A stretch of 64,000 nucleotides of DNA from Sphingobacterium sp. HMA12 (GTDB lineage Bacteria > Bacteroidota > Bacteroidia > Sphingobacteriales > Sphingobacteriaceae), in NCBI RefSeq assembly GCF_002933815.1, contig NZ_BEYR01000007.1, positions 124,001 through 188,000 of the forward strand. Direction: 5' to 3'. Below the pieces are notes generated by a model. It was not told the DNA's origin. It ran no database searches and was given only the letters and a program-made list of their open reading frames with translations. Position 1 is the stretch's first letter; every line of letters begins with the position of its first letter. Position numbers and translations under genes: made by a program. Below are positions 18,282 to 27,570 of this stretch, in pieces.

Positions 18282-21200
18282 ATGAGAACAATCAATAATA
18301 CAATATATCGTTGGCTAGGGATGCTTATTGCCATATTCCTACTGCAATTACAGCCAACACGAATTTTTGCCCAGGAGACTTCTGGCGCGCTGACGGGCCG
18401 CGTGCTGGACGGGACAAAAGTGCCGATAGCGGCAGCCTCCATCGAAGCAGTGCATACGCCTTCGGGTACAAAATATTCGCTGTCTGCAGACAAAGACGGT
18501 CGATTTACCATCAATAATATGCGGATCGGCGGGCCTTATCGCGTTACAGCTACTGCTGTGGGGCTGCAGCCCGATATACGAGAAGATATTTATATCCGTT
18601 TGGGGGGAGCCCAGGAAGTTGAGCTCCTGCTGAGTGCAGCCAACCAACGCATGGAGGAGGTGGTGGTCAGCGCCCGGGCAAGGGGGCAACGAGCCGATAC
18701 ATTTGGCGCAGGTAAAAATATTTCGGGCGAACAGATCCGCAATATGCCGACAGTATCGCGTTCAATTACCGACGTTACACGCCTGACACCCCAGGGAAGC
18801 CGCGACAATAGCTTTGGAGGAACCAATTTCCGGTACAATAATGTCACCGTGGATGGTGCAATCAACAATGATGCAATCGGTTTTTCGCCTTCTTTGGGTG
18901 GGCAGACCGGTACCTCGGGCATGGCCGGAAGCTCAACCCGAACCAATCCGATTTCTATCGATGCGATTCAGGATGTGCAGGTCTATCTTGCGCCCTATGA
19001 TGTCAAGATCGGGAACTTTACCGGCGGTTCGGTAAATGCTGTGACCCGATCGGGAACAAATAAAATCGAAGGCTCCGTCTATGGTTTTGGCCGCAATGCG
19101 TCGCTGACCGGAAAAGATAGGGTCGGTACATTGGGAAAAATGAACAGTGACTTCTACGACTATCAGTCTGGTTTCCGTATCGGTTTCCCGATTATTAAAA
19201 ATAAACTGTTCTTCTTCAGTAATGAAGAGATCGCGCGCCGGCAGGATCCGACACAGCTTATTGTCGGTACAGCTGAAACGGCTCAGATACTAAGTGTGAC
19301 GGATGCAGAAAAAATAGCAAATACCGTCAAAGAACGCTATGGTAACTTATTTGACGTCGGGACTGCTGGTTTGTATACCAATTGGAGCAAATCGGTCAAG
19401 TTCTTTAACCGTATAGATTGGAATATCAATGCCAAGCATCAGCTGGCGGTCCGGAACAATACCATCCGCAGTTCGGCGACGCATATGGACCGCGACCAAC
19501 AGGACTTTCGCTTTTCGAGTATGGCCTTCAAACAGACCAATAACCAGAGCAGTACGGTGGCTGAATTGAAGAGCCGGTTTTCAAACAATCTATCCGCAAA
19601 TGCGGTGATTGGTTATACAATTGTCGATGACAGCCGTGATCCGCTGTCGGACCCGACCTTACCTCAGGTGCAGATTCAGGGACGTACCCCCGGAACGACA
19701 ATCTACATCGGTACGGACCGCGAAGCGAGTATTTTTGATATGCAGCAGCGGACATGGGAGTTTACGGCCAATTTAATCTGGAACACAGGAAGACATAAAC
19801 TGCTGTTCGGTACCCACAACGAGTTGTATAAAATTCGTTACGGCTTTGTCAATAGCTGGAACGGGCGTGTTGATTACAACAGCATCGAAGATTTTGTTAA
19901 TAACAATCCATATCGGGTACGGGGAAGCTACAATTATAATAACAATACCCGCGATTATATCCTAGCGAATCCGGCGGCTGATTTTGCTGTGAATATGTAC
20001 AGCTTGTATGTACAGGACGAGATCAGAATACACGATCGACTGCGGATCACACCTGGGCTACGGGCAGATTTGGCAAGCCTTCCGGAAATGCCCGGACTGA
20101 GCGATAAAGTGAAGAGTATTCTCTCAGATCCTAATTTCGGTACGACCTATCAGTATACCCCATTAACCCGTCTGCGCAATGATTTTATGAATAGGGTACA
20201 ATTATCGCCACGAGTAGGCTTTCGTTGGGAAGTAACAGAAGATCGCAAACTCGTATTGCGAGGCGGTGCAGGATTGTTTACGGGACGGATTCCCTTTGCG
20301 TGGTTGGCTTACGCGTATTACAATACCGGAAATAGTTACGGTGCTTTTGACCAGCGGGCAGATCAGAAACCTTTTGCTCCGGGCAGCGATGCAATACGTC
20401 CGAGTGAAAATGGCCTGGCAGATTTTATTGCTCAGAATGGTGCTGTCGTCAATGAGCCGAATAGCGGAAAAACGCAGGTCGATCTCGTTGACAATGGATT
20501 CACGCTGCCGCAGGTATTCCGTGCAAGTTTAGGAATGGATTATGAGGTGTCCGGTGACTGGAAGTTTACGCTCGAAGGGATCTATACCAAGAATATCAGT
20601 GATGTGTTATTCCAGCAGCTCAATACCTCCGATAATCCACGTTGGTATGGTTATGACCGCAAGCATCAACAGCCCGTATACAGCGGTACAGTAGATACGC
20701 GTTTTTCGAATATTTACTTGCTGAGCAATACCAATCAAGGGTATAAATACAGTGTGACAGGGACGGTGGTGAAGAAATACAAAACTTTAAATGCAACAGC
20801 GAGCTACACCTACGGCATGTCAAAAGATCTATCCAATGGGGTGCGGAACTCCATGGAGTCGAATTGGCAGCTTAACCAGTCCCTGATTCCCAACAATCCA
20901 AGCCTGGCTTATAGCAATTTTGATATCCGGCATCGGATTGTAGCGAGTGTCGGTTATGATAAACTATGGCATCGTGCCGGACGGACAAATGTCACACTGT
21001 TCTTTTCCGCGCAGTCCGGTTCGCCATTTACTTATGGTATTGTAAACAATAGCATACAGGGATTACCACAGCAGGTATCGCTGGTCTATATACCGACAGC
21101 GTCGGAAGCAATCCAATATTTTAAAGACATTGCCGGTGGGCAGACAGCTGCACAACAAGCTGCCGCTTTTAATGCTTTTATTGATGCAAATGAATATTTA

Positions 21201-21557
21201 AGCGGGCGAAGGGGCGATTTTACCGAACGTAACAAAGCACGTACGCCCTGGAATGTACAGGCCGATCTGCGGCTTGCACATGAACTACCGGTCAATGGAA
21301 AGGGACATATCCTGACACTTTCGGCTGATGTGATGAATTTGACCAACTTACTTTACAGGAAATGGGGGGTACAGTACTTTTCACCGAATACATTCAATTC
21401 CACCAGTTCGGTGGGACTGACGCCGACGCTGTTTCCACCGCAACAGAATGGGGGAAATTGGCCTGTATTCGAGTTTCGCAATCCCGGGACACCTTATAGT
21501 ATTGATTATTTTAATTCAAGAGCTCAGGTACAGCTCGGCCTACGCTATTCATTTTAG
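18282..21557 (+). CDS. Oar-like TonB-dependent outer-membrane receptor
   Basis: This protein of about 1090 residues has a signal peptide ending near TRIFAQ, then a carboxypeptidase-regulatory-like domain (GALTGRVLDGTKVPIAAASI onward). Next come a plug and a large beta-barrel ending in LGLRYSF with a terminal Phe. The plug contains FRYNNVTVDGAINNDAIGFS and YDVKIGNFTGGSVNAVTRSGTNKIEGSVYGF, which are diagnostic of the Oar-like class rather than of SusC. It lacks an STN domain, so it should transport or display but not signal. I chose the ATG at 18282; an in-frame GTG at 18246 would add 12 residues before the signal. It ends the operon started by the sigma/FecR pair, so the operon has a receptor at each end of the lipoproteins. 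Confidence 0.92.
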   Translation: MRTINNTIYRWLGMLIAIFLLQLQPTRIFAQETSGALTGRVLDGTKVPIAAASIEAVHTPSGTKYSLSADKDGRFTINNMRIGGPYRVTATAVGLQPDIREDIYIRLGGAQEVELLLSAANQRMEEVVVSARARGQRADTFGAGKNISGEQIRNMPTVSRSITDVTRLTPQGSRDNSFGGTNFRYNNVTVDGAINNDAIGFSPSLGGQTGTSGMAGSSTRTNPISIDAIQDVQVYLAPYDVKIGNFTGGSVNAVTRSGTNKIEGSVYGFGRNASLTGKDRVGTLGKMNSDFYDYQSGFRIGFPIIKNKLFFFSNEEIARRQDPTQLIVGTAETAQILSVTDAEKIANTVKERYGNLFDVGTAGLYTNWSKSVKFFNRIDWNINAKHQLAVRNNTIRSSATHMDRDQQDFRFSSMAFKQTNNQSSTVAELKSRFSNNLSANAVIGYTIVDDSRDPLSDPTLPQVQIQGRTPGTTIYIGTDREASIFDMQQRTWEFTANLIWNTGRHKLLFGTHNELYKIRYGFVNSWNGRVDYNSIEDFVNNNPYRVRGSYNYNNNTRDYILANPAADFAVNMYSLYVQDEIRIHDRLRITPGLRADLASLPEMPGLSDKVKSILSDPNFGTTYQYTPLTRLRNDFMNRVQLSPRVGFRWEVTEDRKLVLRGGAGLFTGRIPFAWLAYAYYNTGNSYGAFDQRADQKPFAPGSDAIRPSENGLADFIAQNGAVVNEPNSGKTQVDLVDNGFTLPQVFRASLGMDYEVSGDWKFTLEGIYTKNISDVLFQQLNTSDNPRWYGYDRKHQQPVYSGTVDTRFSNIYLLSNTNQGYKYSVTGTVVKKYKTLNATASYTYGMSKDLSNGVRNSMESNWQLNQSLIPNNPSLAYSNFDIRHRIVASVGYDKLWHRAGRTNVTLFFSAQSGSPFTYGIVNNSIQGLPQQVSLVYIPTASEAIQYFKDIAGGQTAAQQAAAFNAFIDANEYLSGRRGDFTERNKARTPWNVQADLRLAHELPVNGKGHILTLSADVMNLTNLLYRKWGVQYFSPNTFNSTSSVGLTPTLFPPQQNGGNWPVFEFRNPGTPYSIDYFNSRAQVQLGLRYSF

Positions 21558-21629
21558 ATCCTGCTACAGGATGAGGCATCTGGGGCTTTCTTGCTCCAGG
21601 TGTCCATCTTACTTAAATAGACAGAAAAT

Positions 21630-21872
21630 TTGGCTACCGGAATAGATAAAAAACAGCATAAGCTGCTGATGGAGTGTATAGATCGACTACTTGAAAGTGA
21701 GGCTGATCCACAGGAATGGCTCAAACGCAAAGCGGAACTGGAAGATGCATTTGGAGAATTACTCCGTGCGATACGGCAGGTTGAACAGTCTATTGTTAAT
21801 TATAAAAATCTGTATGCCGGTATCCGGCTCTTAGCATCCAAAGCCCATCGAAGGCGGACGAAGAAATCATAA
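21630..21872 (+). CDS. Small hypothetical protein
   Basis: An 80-residue hydrophilic, helix-prone frame begins with TTG and MATGIDKKQHKLLMECIDRL. It contains no signal peptide or membrane segment and ends in a basic tail (AHRRRTKKS). An in-frame ATG at 21669 would give a 67-residue version. It lies 72 bp after the Oar-like receptor on the same strand. The composition looks like a real soluble protein and no other gene covers it, but I recognise no family, so it could be spurious. Confidence 0.4.
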   Translation: MATGIDKKQHKLLMECIDRLLESEADPQEWLKRKAELEDAFGELLRAIRQVEQSIVNYKNLYAGIRLLASKAHRRRTKKS

Positions 21873-22080
21873 AAATCTTTTCATGAAGATTCTGATGAAG
21901 ATGAGTAATATAAATTTCATTTTATAGGGATTAAACAATCGATTCCATAAAAGCGCTGATCTGTGGTCTTTAACTTCATTTCATAATGAAAACTGTCCTG
22001 GATAAACGCGAATTTCCCGATTGCCCAGATGTTCGATGCTACCGCCGATGCTATTTTTTTACTTTACGGCATTTGTTCTA

Positions 22081-24831
22081 TTATTTTCTGTCAAGCTCTT
22101 TTTTAAAACTGCTTGGCGACTGTCCATATCTCTTTTTAAATGCTGAAGCAAAATAGGAAGCGGATGAAAAACCGACACTGCTAAAGATCTCATTGATATG
22201 GAGGCCATCTGCCATCAGGCTTTTGGCTTTTTTGAGCCTCCTTTCGACGATATATTCGCTGATGCTACAGTCGAGCAACTGTTTAACCTTTCGATAGAGC
22301 TGCACGCGCGATAAGCGGAGTTCGCTGGCAATATCGTCGACGCTCAGCCTTGAATCGGACAGCTTTGATTCGACAATCGTCGAAAAACTATTGAGAAAGC
22401 GTCTGTCGTTGTCGTTAATGCTGTCAGACAGCGAAGTATCAAATTGCTCCACAGTGCTGCTATATTTTTCTTTCAGCTGATGTCTCGATTGTAGGATATT
22501 GGCAATCCGCACCTTAAGGATGGCTGCATTGAATGGTTTGGTGATATAGTCATCTGCCTTTAAAAGGCCTCCCTCAAGGATAGTCTCTTCGTTGGCAAGT
22601 GCACTCAATAGAATGACTGGAATATGAGCGGTCTGATAGAAGGTTTTGACATCTTTGAGGATATCTAGGCCGCTGCCGTCAGGCAGCATAATATCGGTGA
22701 GTACCAAATCCGGGAAATGCGTTTTCATAAAATTATTGGCTTGATGCGAATCTCTGGCCAACAATAAATTGTAGTCGTTTTCTAAGATAGATCTGAGGTA
22801 GTCCCTGATTTCATCGTTATCTTCGACGATCAGAATGCTTTTTGATTTATCAGAATGAAAGGAAAGATTCTTTTCGGGGGATTTTACCTCAGGCTCCAGA
22901 TATTCTTGCTGCATAAATACGGGCTTTATGCCAGATACATCTTTCAGGAGCTCTTCCTGCTCGTAATGAGCATTGCCGATGGGCATCCGTAGTGTAAAGA
23001 TCGAACCATGGCCTAGTTTGCTGCTGGCCGTGATCTGGCCACGATGTAGCTCGACAATCTGTTTGGCGTAAGCAAGACCAATCCCAGAGCCATTCCTGCT
23101 ACCTGTTCCTTGATAGAAAGGATCAAAAATATGCTCTATATCGATAGGTGCAATTCCTAAACCATTGTCCAATACGCGTAAGTAGAAGTAGTCTTTGAAG
23201 CTATTTTCTTCCAATGAAATTTCAATTCTTCCACTGGCTGCGGTATGTTTTATGGCATTGGAAAGGAGGTTGGATAGCACCTGTTCCATCAGGTATTCGT
23301 CAATCCATACTTCTTTTAATATACTTTTGTTAACGTAGCTGACGGATATTCTGCTTTTTTTGAGCAGCGGCTTGAAGCTGTTGATTACCTGTTGTATAAA
23401 AGGGTCAATCTGTACTGCTGAAACCTGAAGCTTGATCTTTGCTTTGCTGATGCGATGGATATCGATGAGATCGCTTACCAGGCGTTGCAATTTTTTCGCA
23501 CTTCGTTTGACACGTGACAACTGATCTTTGATATCATCGGCAAGATCCTTCCGTGTTTCGAGATCCTCTATTGGGGCTAGGATAAGGGTGAGTGGCGTTT
23601 TGAACTCGTGGGAGATGTTGGTAAAAAAATTGTTTTTAATTTCCGCTGCCTGCTGAATCTGGCTGTTCATCTCAACGATTTGCTTCTGCTGGGACAAGAT
23701 TTCGCCATTTTTGATTTCGAGATGTTTGTTCTTTTCCCAATTGCTTTTGATGACAATGACGGAAACACCGCCAAACACGACTGCGAGCACCAGACTGACA
23801 ACAAGGACATTGAGGACAGACTTTTGATTCTGATAAATACGGTTCTGCTCGGTAATAAATTCCTGTCTTTTGTCGATATCTATTTGTTGCTGTTGGATCT
23901 TACGGGATTGCAGTGCGAGTAGTTCTGCATTTGTTTTGTCAATAACGGAGGTAGCAAGGATGTTCTCGCGTTTATAAGGCTGATTGTTGATAATCGCTAG
24001 CGCTATTCGGATTGCTTCAGTGCCGCCTGTAGGGTACAGCATAGAGGCATACATACGACCTTGCATAATCTGTTCCAAACCATTACCTGGTCCGGGCAGC
24101 GCATCTACGCCGATGATTTTAATATCCTTTTTGGACTGGGCTTCGTCCAGGGCTTTTTTTACGCCCATGGCCATTTGGTCATTGAAAGTAAAAATGACAT
24201 CGCTTTGCGCCATCTGACTGATGTGCTTTCGCGTTTCGGCATAGGCTGTATATTTTTCCCATTTCCCGTGGATAATACCGTTTATTTGCATGTCAGATGC
24301 TGCCAAAATACTTTGTTTAAAACCCTTTTCGCGCTCGATGGAAGCCGATGTCCCTGATAGTCCGGTCACTAATCCGACCTTGCCTTTACCTTGGAGGACA
24401 GTTTGGCTATATTGACCTGCAAGTTTACCAATGGCCAGGTTGTCTGCCCCTACGTATGCATTATATTGACCCGAAGAGGTTTTCCGGTCGGTTACGATCA
24501 CAGGGATATGAAGCTGGTATATGGAATCAACGATGGGAGTAAGCGGCTCGGCCTCATTGGGCGAAACGATCAACAGGTCGATATCTGCTTTGGCAAGTTC
24601 GCGTATCTGGTCAATTTGCAGCGCATTGTTGCCATGGGCATCCCGGTATAAGAATTCAATGTCGGGATTAAAAGAGAGTTCGCGTTTCATTTCCTCGAGC
24701 ATAGTCTGCCTCCAGGCATCATTCCCAATGCATTGCGAAAAAGCGATGACCCGCTTCTTTTTTTGGCTTACTGATTGACAACCCAAAAAAAGGAATAGGA
24801 TCAATAGGCCATAAACGGTGTGTCTTCCCAT
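22081..24831 (-). CDS. Hybrid two-component sensor/regulator with periplasmic sugar-binding domain (fructose-sensor type)
   Basis: This 916-residue one-protein two-component system starts with a signal and lipobox-like LGC. A LacI/RbsB-type periplasmic binding domain follows at about residues 28-310 (KRVIAFSQCIGNDAWRQTM, VIVTDRKTSSGQYNAYVGADN). One membrane helix lies at about 339-361. The histidine kinase has NISHEFKTPL with phospho-acceptor His408 and an ATPase domain with DNGLGIAPIDIEHIFDPF. The receiver starts at ILIVEDNDEIRDYL and has phospho-acceptor Asp713. The C-terminal AraC-type DNA-binding domain covers about residues 805-916. B. thetaiotaomicron BT1754 has this same architecture, binds fructose and controls a fructan locus. 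This gene lies divergently beside a sugar porter, fructokinase, SusC/D and GH32 genes, so the same role is likely. Ligand identity is inferred. Confidence 0.93.
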   Translation of the reverse strand: MGRHTVYGLLILFLFLGCQSVSQKKKRVIAFSQCIGNDAWRQTMLEEMKRELSFNPDIEFLYRDAHGNNALQIDQIRELAKADIDLLIVSPNEAEPLTPIVDSIYQLHIPVIVTDRKTSSGQYNAYVGADNLAIGKLAGQYSQTVLQGKGKVGLVTGLSGTSASIEREKGFKQSILAASDMQINGIIHGKWEKYTAYAETRKHISQMAQSDVIFTFNDQMAMGVKKALDEAQSKKDIKIIGVDALPGPGNGLEQIMQGRMYASMLYPTGGTEAIRIALAIINNQPYKRENILATSVIDKTNAELLALQSRKIQQQQIDIDKRQEFITEQNRIYQNQKSVLNVLVVSLVLAVVFGGVSVIVIKSNWEKNKHLEIKNGEILSQQKQIVEMNSQIQQAAEIKNNFFTNISHEFKTPLTLILAPIEDLETRKDLADDIKDQLSRVKRSAKKLQRLVSDLIDIHRISKAKIKLQVSAVQIDPFIQQVINSFKPLLKKSRISVSYVNKSILKEVWIDEYLMEQVLSNLLSNAIKHTAASGRIEISLEENSFKDYFYLRVLDNGLGIAPIDIEHIFDPFYQGTGSRNGSGIGLAYAKQIVELHRGQITASSKLGHGSIFTLRMPIGNAHYEQEELLKDVSGIKPVFMQQEYLEPEVKSPEKNLSFHSDKSKSILIVEDNDEIRDYLRSILENDYNLLLARDSHQANNFMKTHFPDLVLTDIMLPDGSGLDILKDVKTFYQTAHIPVILLSALANEETILEGGLLKADDYITKPFNAAILKVRIANILQSRHQLKEKYSSTVEQFDTSLSDSINDNDRRFLNSFSTIVESKLSDSRLSVDDIASELRLSRVQLYRKVKQLLDCSISEYIVERRLKKAKSLMADGLHINEIFSSVGFSSASYFASAFKKRYGQSPSSFKKELDRK

Positions 24832-25124
24832 GATTTTTTTTCCCCTTTACAATCCGAATATACATCATTTCACTTTTTTTAGATAATCAGTATATGGTTA
24901 GTGTATTCATTACACTAAAACAGATTGAGATAAATATGTATCATTTTCTATAGGATATGTCTAAAAACTAAAAGTTTGAAAACATGAATTTGGTGTAAGG
25001 TATTGATATATAAGTGTTTATTGTGTTTTTAAAAATGTTACATAAATACATGTTTTTGCTGTCTCCAAATTTAAGTTAGCATGAATCCTGAGTTAAATTT
25101 GAGTTAATCAATTATAGGGAAAAC
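24832..25124. promoter_or_regulatory. Divergent control region of the fructan locus
   Basis: This AT-rich 293-bp region lies between the sensor/regulator and sugar porter genes and should contain both promoters and the regulator's binding site. An inverted repeat with 8-bp arms, TTAGTGTA at 24898-24905 and TACACTAA at 24911-24918 with a 5-bp spacer, is the clearest candidate operator. TAAATTTG at 25094-25101 fits the Bacteroidota -7 element TAnnTTTG and would place transcription start just before the porter gene; I see no convincing -33 TTTG at the right distance. Confidence 0.45.
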
Positions 25125-26447
25125 ATGAACAAAAACACCGTATTAGCCTGGTCCTTTGTAGTGGCGTTGGGCGGATTCTTATTTGGCTTTGATACAGCAG
25201 TGATTTCTGGAGCTGAAAAGGCAGTACAGGAGCATTGGCATTTGAGCGAGTTTCAGCATGGGCTCACCATGGCTATTGCATTAATAGGTACAGTTGTGGG
25301 AGCAGCATTGGGAGCCTGGCCTTCGGATAAGCTTGGCCGAAAAAATACATTATTTGTTGTAGCCGCGCTTTATTTTATTTCCGCGATCGGCAGTGCGCTG
25401 GCGAATGATTGGACCATCTTTATTCTATTTCGCTTTTTGGGCGGTATCGGTGTTGGGGTATCTTCCGTGACCGCTCCGATATATATATCCGAAATTTCAC
25501 CTGCGGCTTCACGGGGCAAGTTGGTTGGGCTCTTTCAATTTAACGTGGTATTAGGCATTTTGATTGCTTACTTATCCAACTACTTTATAGGACAGGTAGG
25601 AGAAGAATCTTGGCGTTGGATGTTGGGGGTGCAATGTTTTCCATCGCTCTTGTTTTTTATACTCATCTTCTTTATTCCCGAAAGTCCAAGGTGGTTGCTA
25701 TTGCATAAAAATAATTTACCGGAAGCAACCCGGATTATGCAGCGGATCAATTCCGAAGGTTACGAGCTTGAAATCGAGAAAATCCAGGAATCTAACGATA
25801 GGATGGCGGGCGAAGGTAAATTATTTATACGTGAAAACGCCAAGCCGATTTTGTTAGCCCTCTGTTTTGCGCTATTCAACCAGCTTTCGGGTATCAATGC
25901 TATTATTTATTATGCGCCGCGTGTCTTTGAGATGGCTGGCCTCGGCTCGCAGAGTTCGCTGCTATCCACAGTCGGTATCGGTGTTATCAATTTTATTTTC
26001 ACTTTGGTGGCGATCAATTTTATTGATAAGGTAGGTCGCAAAAAATTGATGCTTGTGGGTTCTCTGGGGTTGATCGTATCGCTGGCATTGGTTTCGCAGG
26101 CTTTCTACACCGGACAGACAACAGGATTCGCCATTACCATCTACCTGATGAGTTTTATCGCTTTTTTCGCCTTCTCGCAGGGAGCGGTGATCTGGGTGTT
26201 TATTTCCGAAATTTTTCCAAATAATGTACGGGCTAAAGGGCAGACATTTGGTAGCCTGACGCATTGGGTGATGGCTGCAATTATCACTTTTTGTTTTCCA
26301 GCACTGACGGAGATTCTTGGCGGTGGTGGCACCTTTCTGATGTTTGCCCTGTTTATGGTATTGCAGCTTATTTATGTAGTGAAATTTATGCCCGAGACAA
26401 AAGGACGGTCTTTGGAAGATATGGGGCAGACCATCAACCTGCATTAA
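25125..26447 (+). CDS. Sugar porter family MFS transporter (probable fructose:H+ symporter)
   Basis: This 440-residue inner-membrane protein has twelve predicted membrane helices. It shows sugar-porter hallmarks: GFDTAVISGA in helix 1, the D-K-LGRK loop motif after helix 2 (SDKLGRKNTLF), PESPRWLL after helix 6, NQLSGINAIIYYAPRVF in helix 7, DKVGRKKLML in the loop between helices 8 and 9, and PETKGRSLEDM at the end. It should move a monosaccharide from periplasm to cytoplasm. The following kinase gene and the GH32 enzymes downstream point to fructose. It is the first gene of the fructan operon and reads away from the sensor gene. The family is certain; the sugar is inferred. Confidence 0.92.
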   Translation: MNKNTVLAWSFVVALGGFLFGFDTAVISGAEKAVQEHWHLSEFQHGLTMAIALIGTVVGAALGAWPSDKLGRKNTLFVVAALYFISAIGSALANDWTIFILFRFLGGIGVGVSSVTAPIYISEISPAASRGKLVGLFQFNVVLGILIAYLSNYFIGQVGEESWRWMLGVQCFPSLLFFILIFFIPESPRWLLLHKNNLPEATRIMQRINSEGYELEIEKIQESNDRMAGEGKLFIRENAKPILLALCFALFNQLSGINAIIYYAPRVFEMAGLGSQSSLLSTVGIGVINFIFTLVAINFIDKVGRKKLMLVGSLGLIVSLALVSQAFYTGQTTGFAITIYLMSFIAFFAFSQGAVIWVFISEIFPNNVRAKGQTFGSLTHWVMAAIITFCFPALTEILGGGGTFLMFALFMVLQLIYVVKFMPETKGRSLEDMGQTINLH

Positions 26448-26533
26448 GTAGGTATTTGTAAGGGAAATTAAAATAATCAATTCGGTACACTGTTTTGGCA
26501 CTCAGCCAAAGCGCTGTATAAAAAAGAGTAAAT

Positions 26534-27490
26534 ATGAGAAACGGAGATAAATCAATACAAGGTATTTGTTTTGGAGAGGTTCTTTGGGACAATCTACCTA
26601 CGGGCAAAAAATTGGGTGGCGCTCCTTTGAATGTAGCGTATCACCTGAATAAATTGGGCGTTGTGACAAGTATGCTGACACGCATAGGCCGTGATGAAAA
26701 TGGAAGTGAATTGCTTTCTGCGTGTGAGCAACTGGGAATTCCGACAACATTTTTTCAGTTTGACGACAGTTTACCCACCTCAACGGTCAAGGTTACGATT
26801 GATGCGGAACGCAATGTGCAATACGAAATCGTATATCCTGTTGCTTGGGATAGAATAGCGGTGGATACTGTTGTGCTGGAAGAGATTGCAGCCGTAGATT
26901 TTTTGGTGTACGGTAGTTTAGCCTGTCGGGATGAGGTAAGTTTTCAAAGCTTGTTGTTGTTACTGGAGAAAGCACGTTTCCGCGTGATGGACGTCAATTT
27001 GCGCGCTCCATATTTCGGTCCTGAAAAAATACATAGCCTTTTAAAATACGCTGATTTTGTGAAAATGAATGCCGAAGAACTGTACATTATTTCGGACTGG
27101 AATGGTGCTACAGCTACCTCTACTGATCAGCAGCGTGTAGATCTAATCATGGAACGTTTTGCAATTCAGGAAGCTATAGTAACGTATGGTGCAGATGGTG
27201 CAGTGTATCATTTTAAAAGAGAGAATATAAGTTATCATTTTCCAGCATTGAAAGTTCAGGTAGAGGATACGATTGGAAGCGGGGATTCATTTTTGGCAGC
27301 TTTCCTGGCCAAGAGGTTTCAGATGCAGGATGGTGTTCAACTTGAGGAAGTACTGGAATTTGCAGCGACGCTCAGTGGTTTCGTGACGCAGAGCAGCGGA
27401 GCATGCCCCGCTTATAGTCCTGAAGATATCAACCGATTCCATTGGCTGAATCCAATCTTTCGCGATAGCGACCTAAAGGTGAAGCAATAG
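26534..27490 (+). CDS. PfkB family carbohydrate kinase, probable fructokinase
   Basis: This 318-residue cytoplasmic sugar kinase has an N-terminal GEVLWDNLPTGKKLGGAPLNVAYHL block, whose GG pair is the PfkB sugar-binding signature. It also has VNLRAPYF and, near residue 245, the C-terminal signature DTIGSGDSFLAAFLA, which holds the catalytic aspartate and anion hole. The N-terminal pattern is typical of fructokinases. It should phosphorylate fructose released by the GH32 enzymes and imported by the porter 86 bp upstream. No signal peptide is present. Confidence 0.9.
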   Translation: MRNGDKSIQGICFGEVLWDNLPTGKKLGGAPLNVAYHLNKLGVVTSMLTRIGRDENGSELLSACEQLGIPTTFFQFDDSLPTSTVKVTIDAERNVQYEIVYPVAWDRIAVDTVVLEEIAAVDFLVYGSLACRDEVSFQSLLLLLEKARFRVMDVNLRAPYFGPEKIHSLLKYADFVKMNAEELYIISDWNGATATSTDQQRVDLIMERFAIQEAIVTYGADGAVYHFKRENISYHFPALKVQVEDTIGSGDSFLAAFLAKRFQMQDGVQLEEVLEFAATLSGFVTQSSGACPAYSPEDINRFHWLNPIFRDSDLKVKQ

Positions 27491-27570
27491 CTGTTTATGA
27501 CACGAAAAAAATAAAATAACCAACGGCAAGACAAATAATCTAATTAATAATCTACTTATAATAACCAATT

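Noticed and set aside
21874..21891. Small AATCTT/AAGATT hairpin after the small hypothetical gene
   Set aside because: The stem is short and AT-only and lacks a T tract, so I do not call a terminator.
25962..26501. 179-codon open frame antisense to the sugar porter
   Set aside because: It overlaps transmembrane coding sequence; the antisense product is low-complexity and Gln/His/Lys-rich, typical of a shadow frame.
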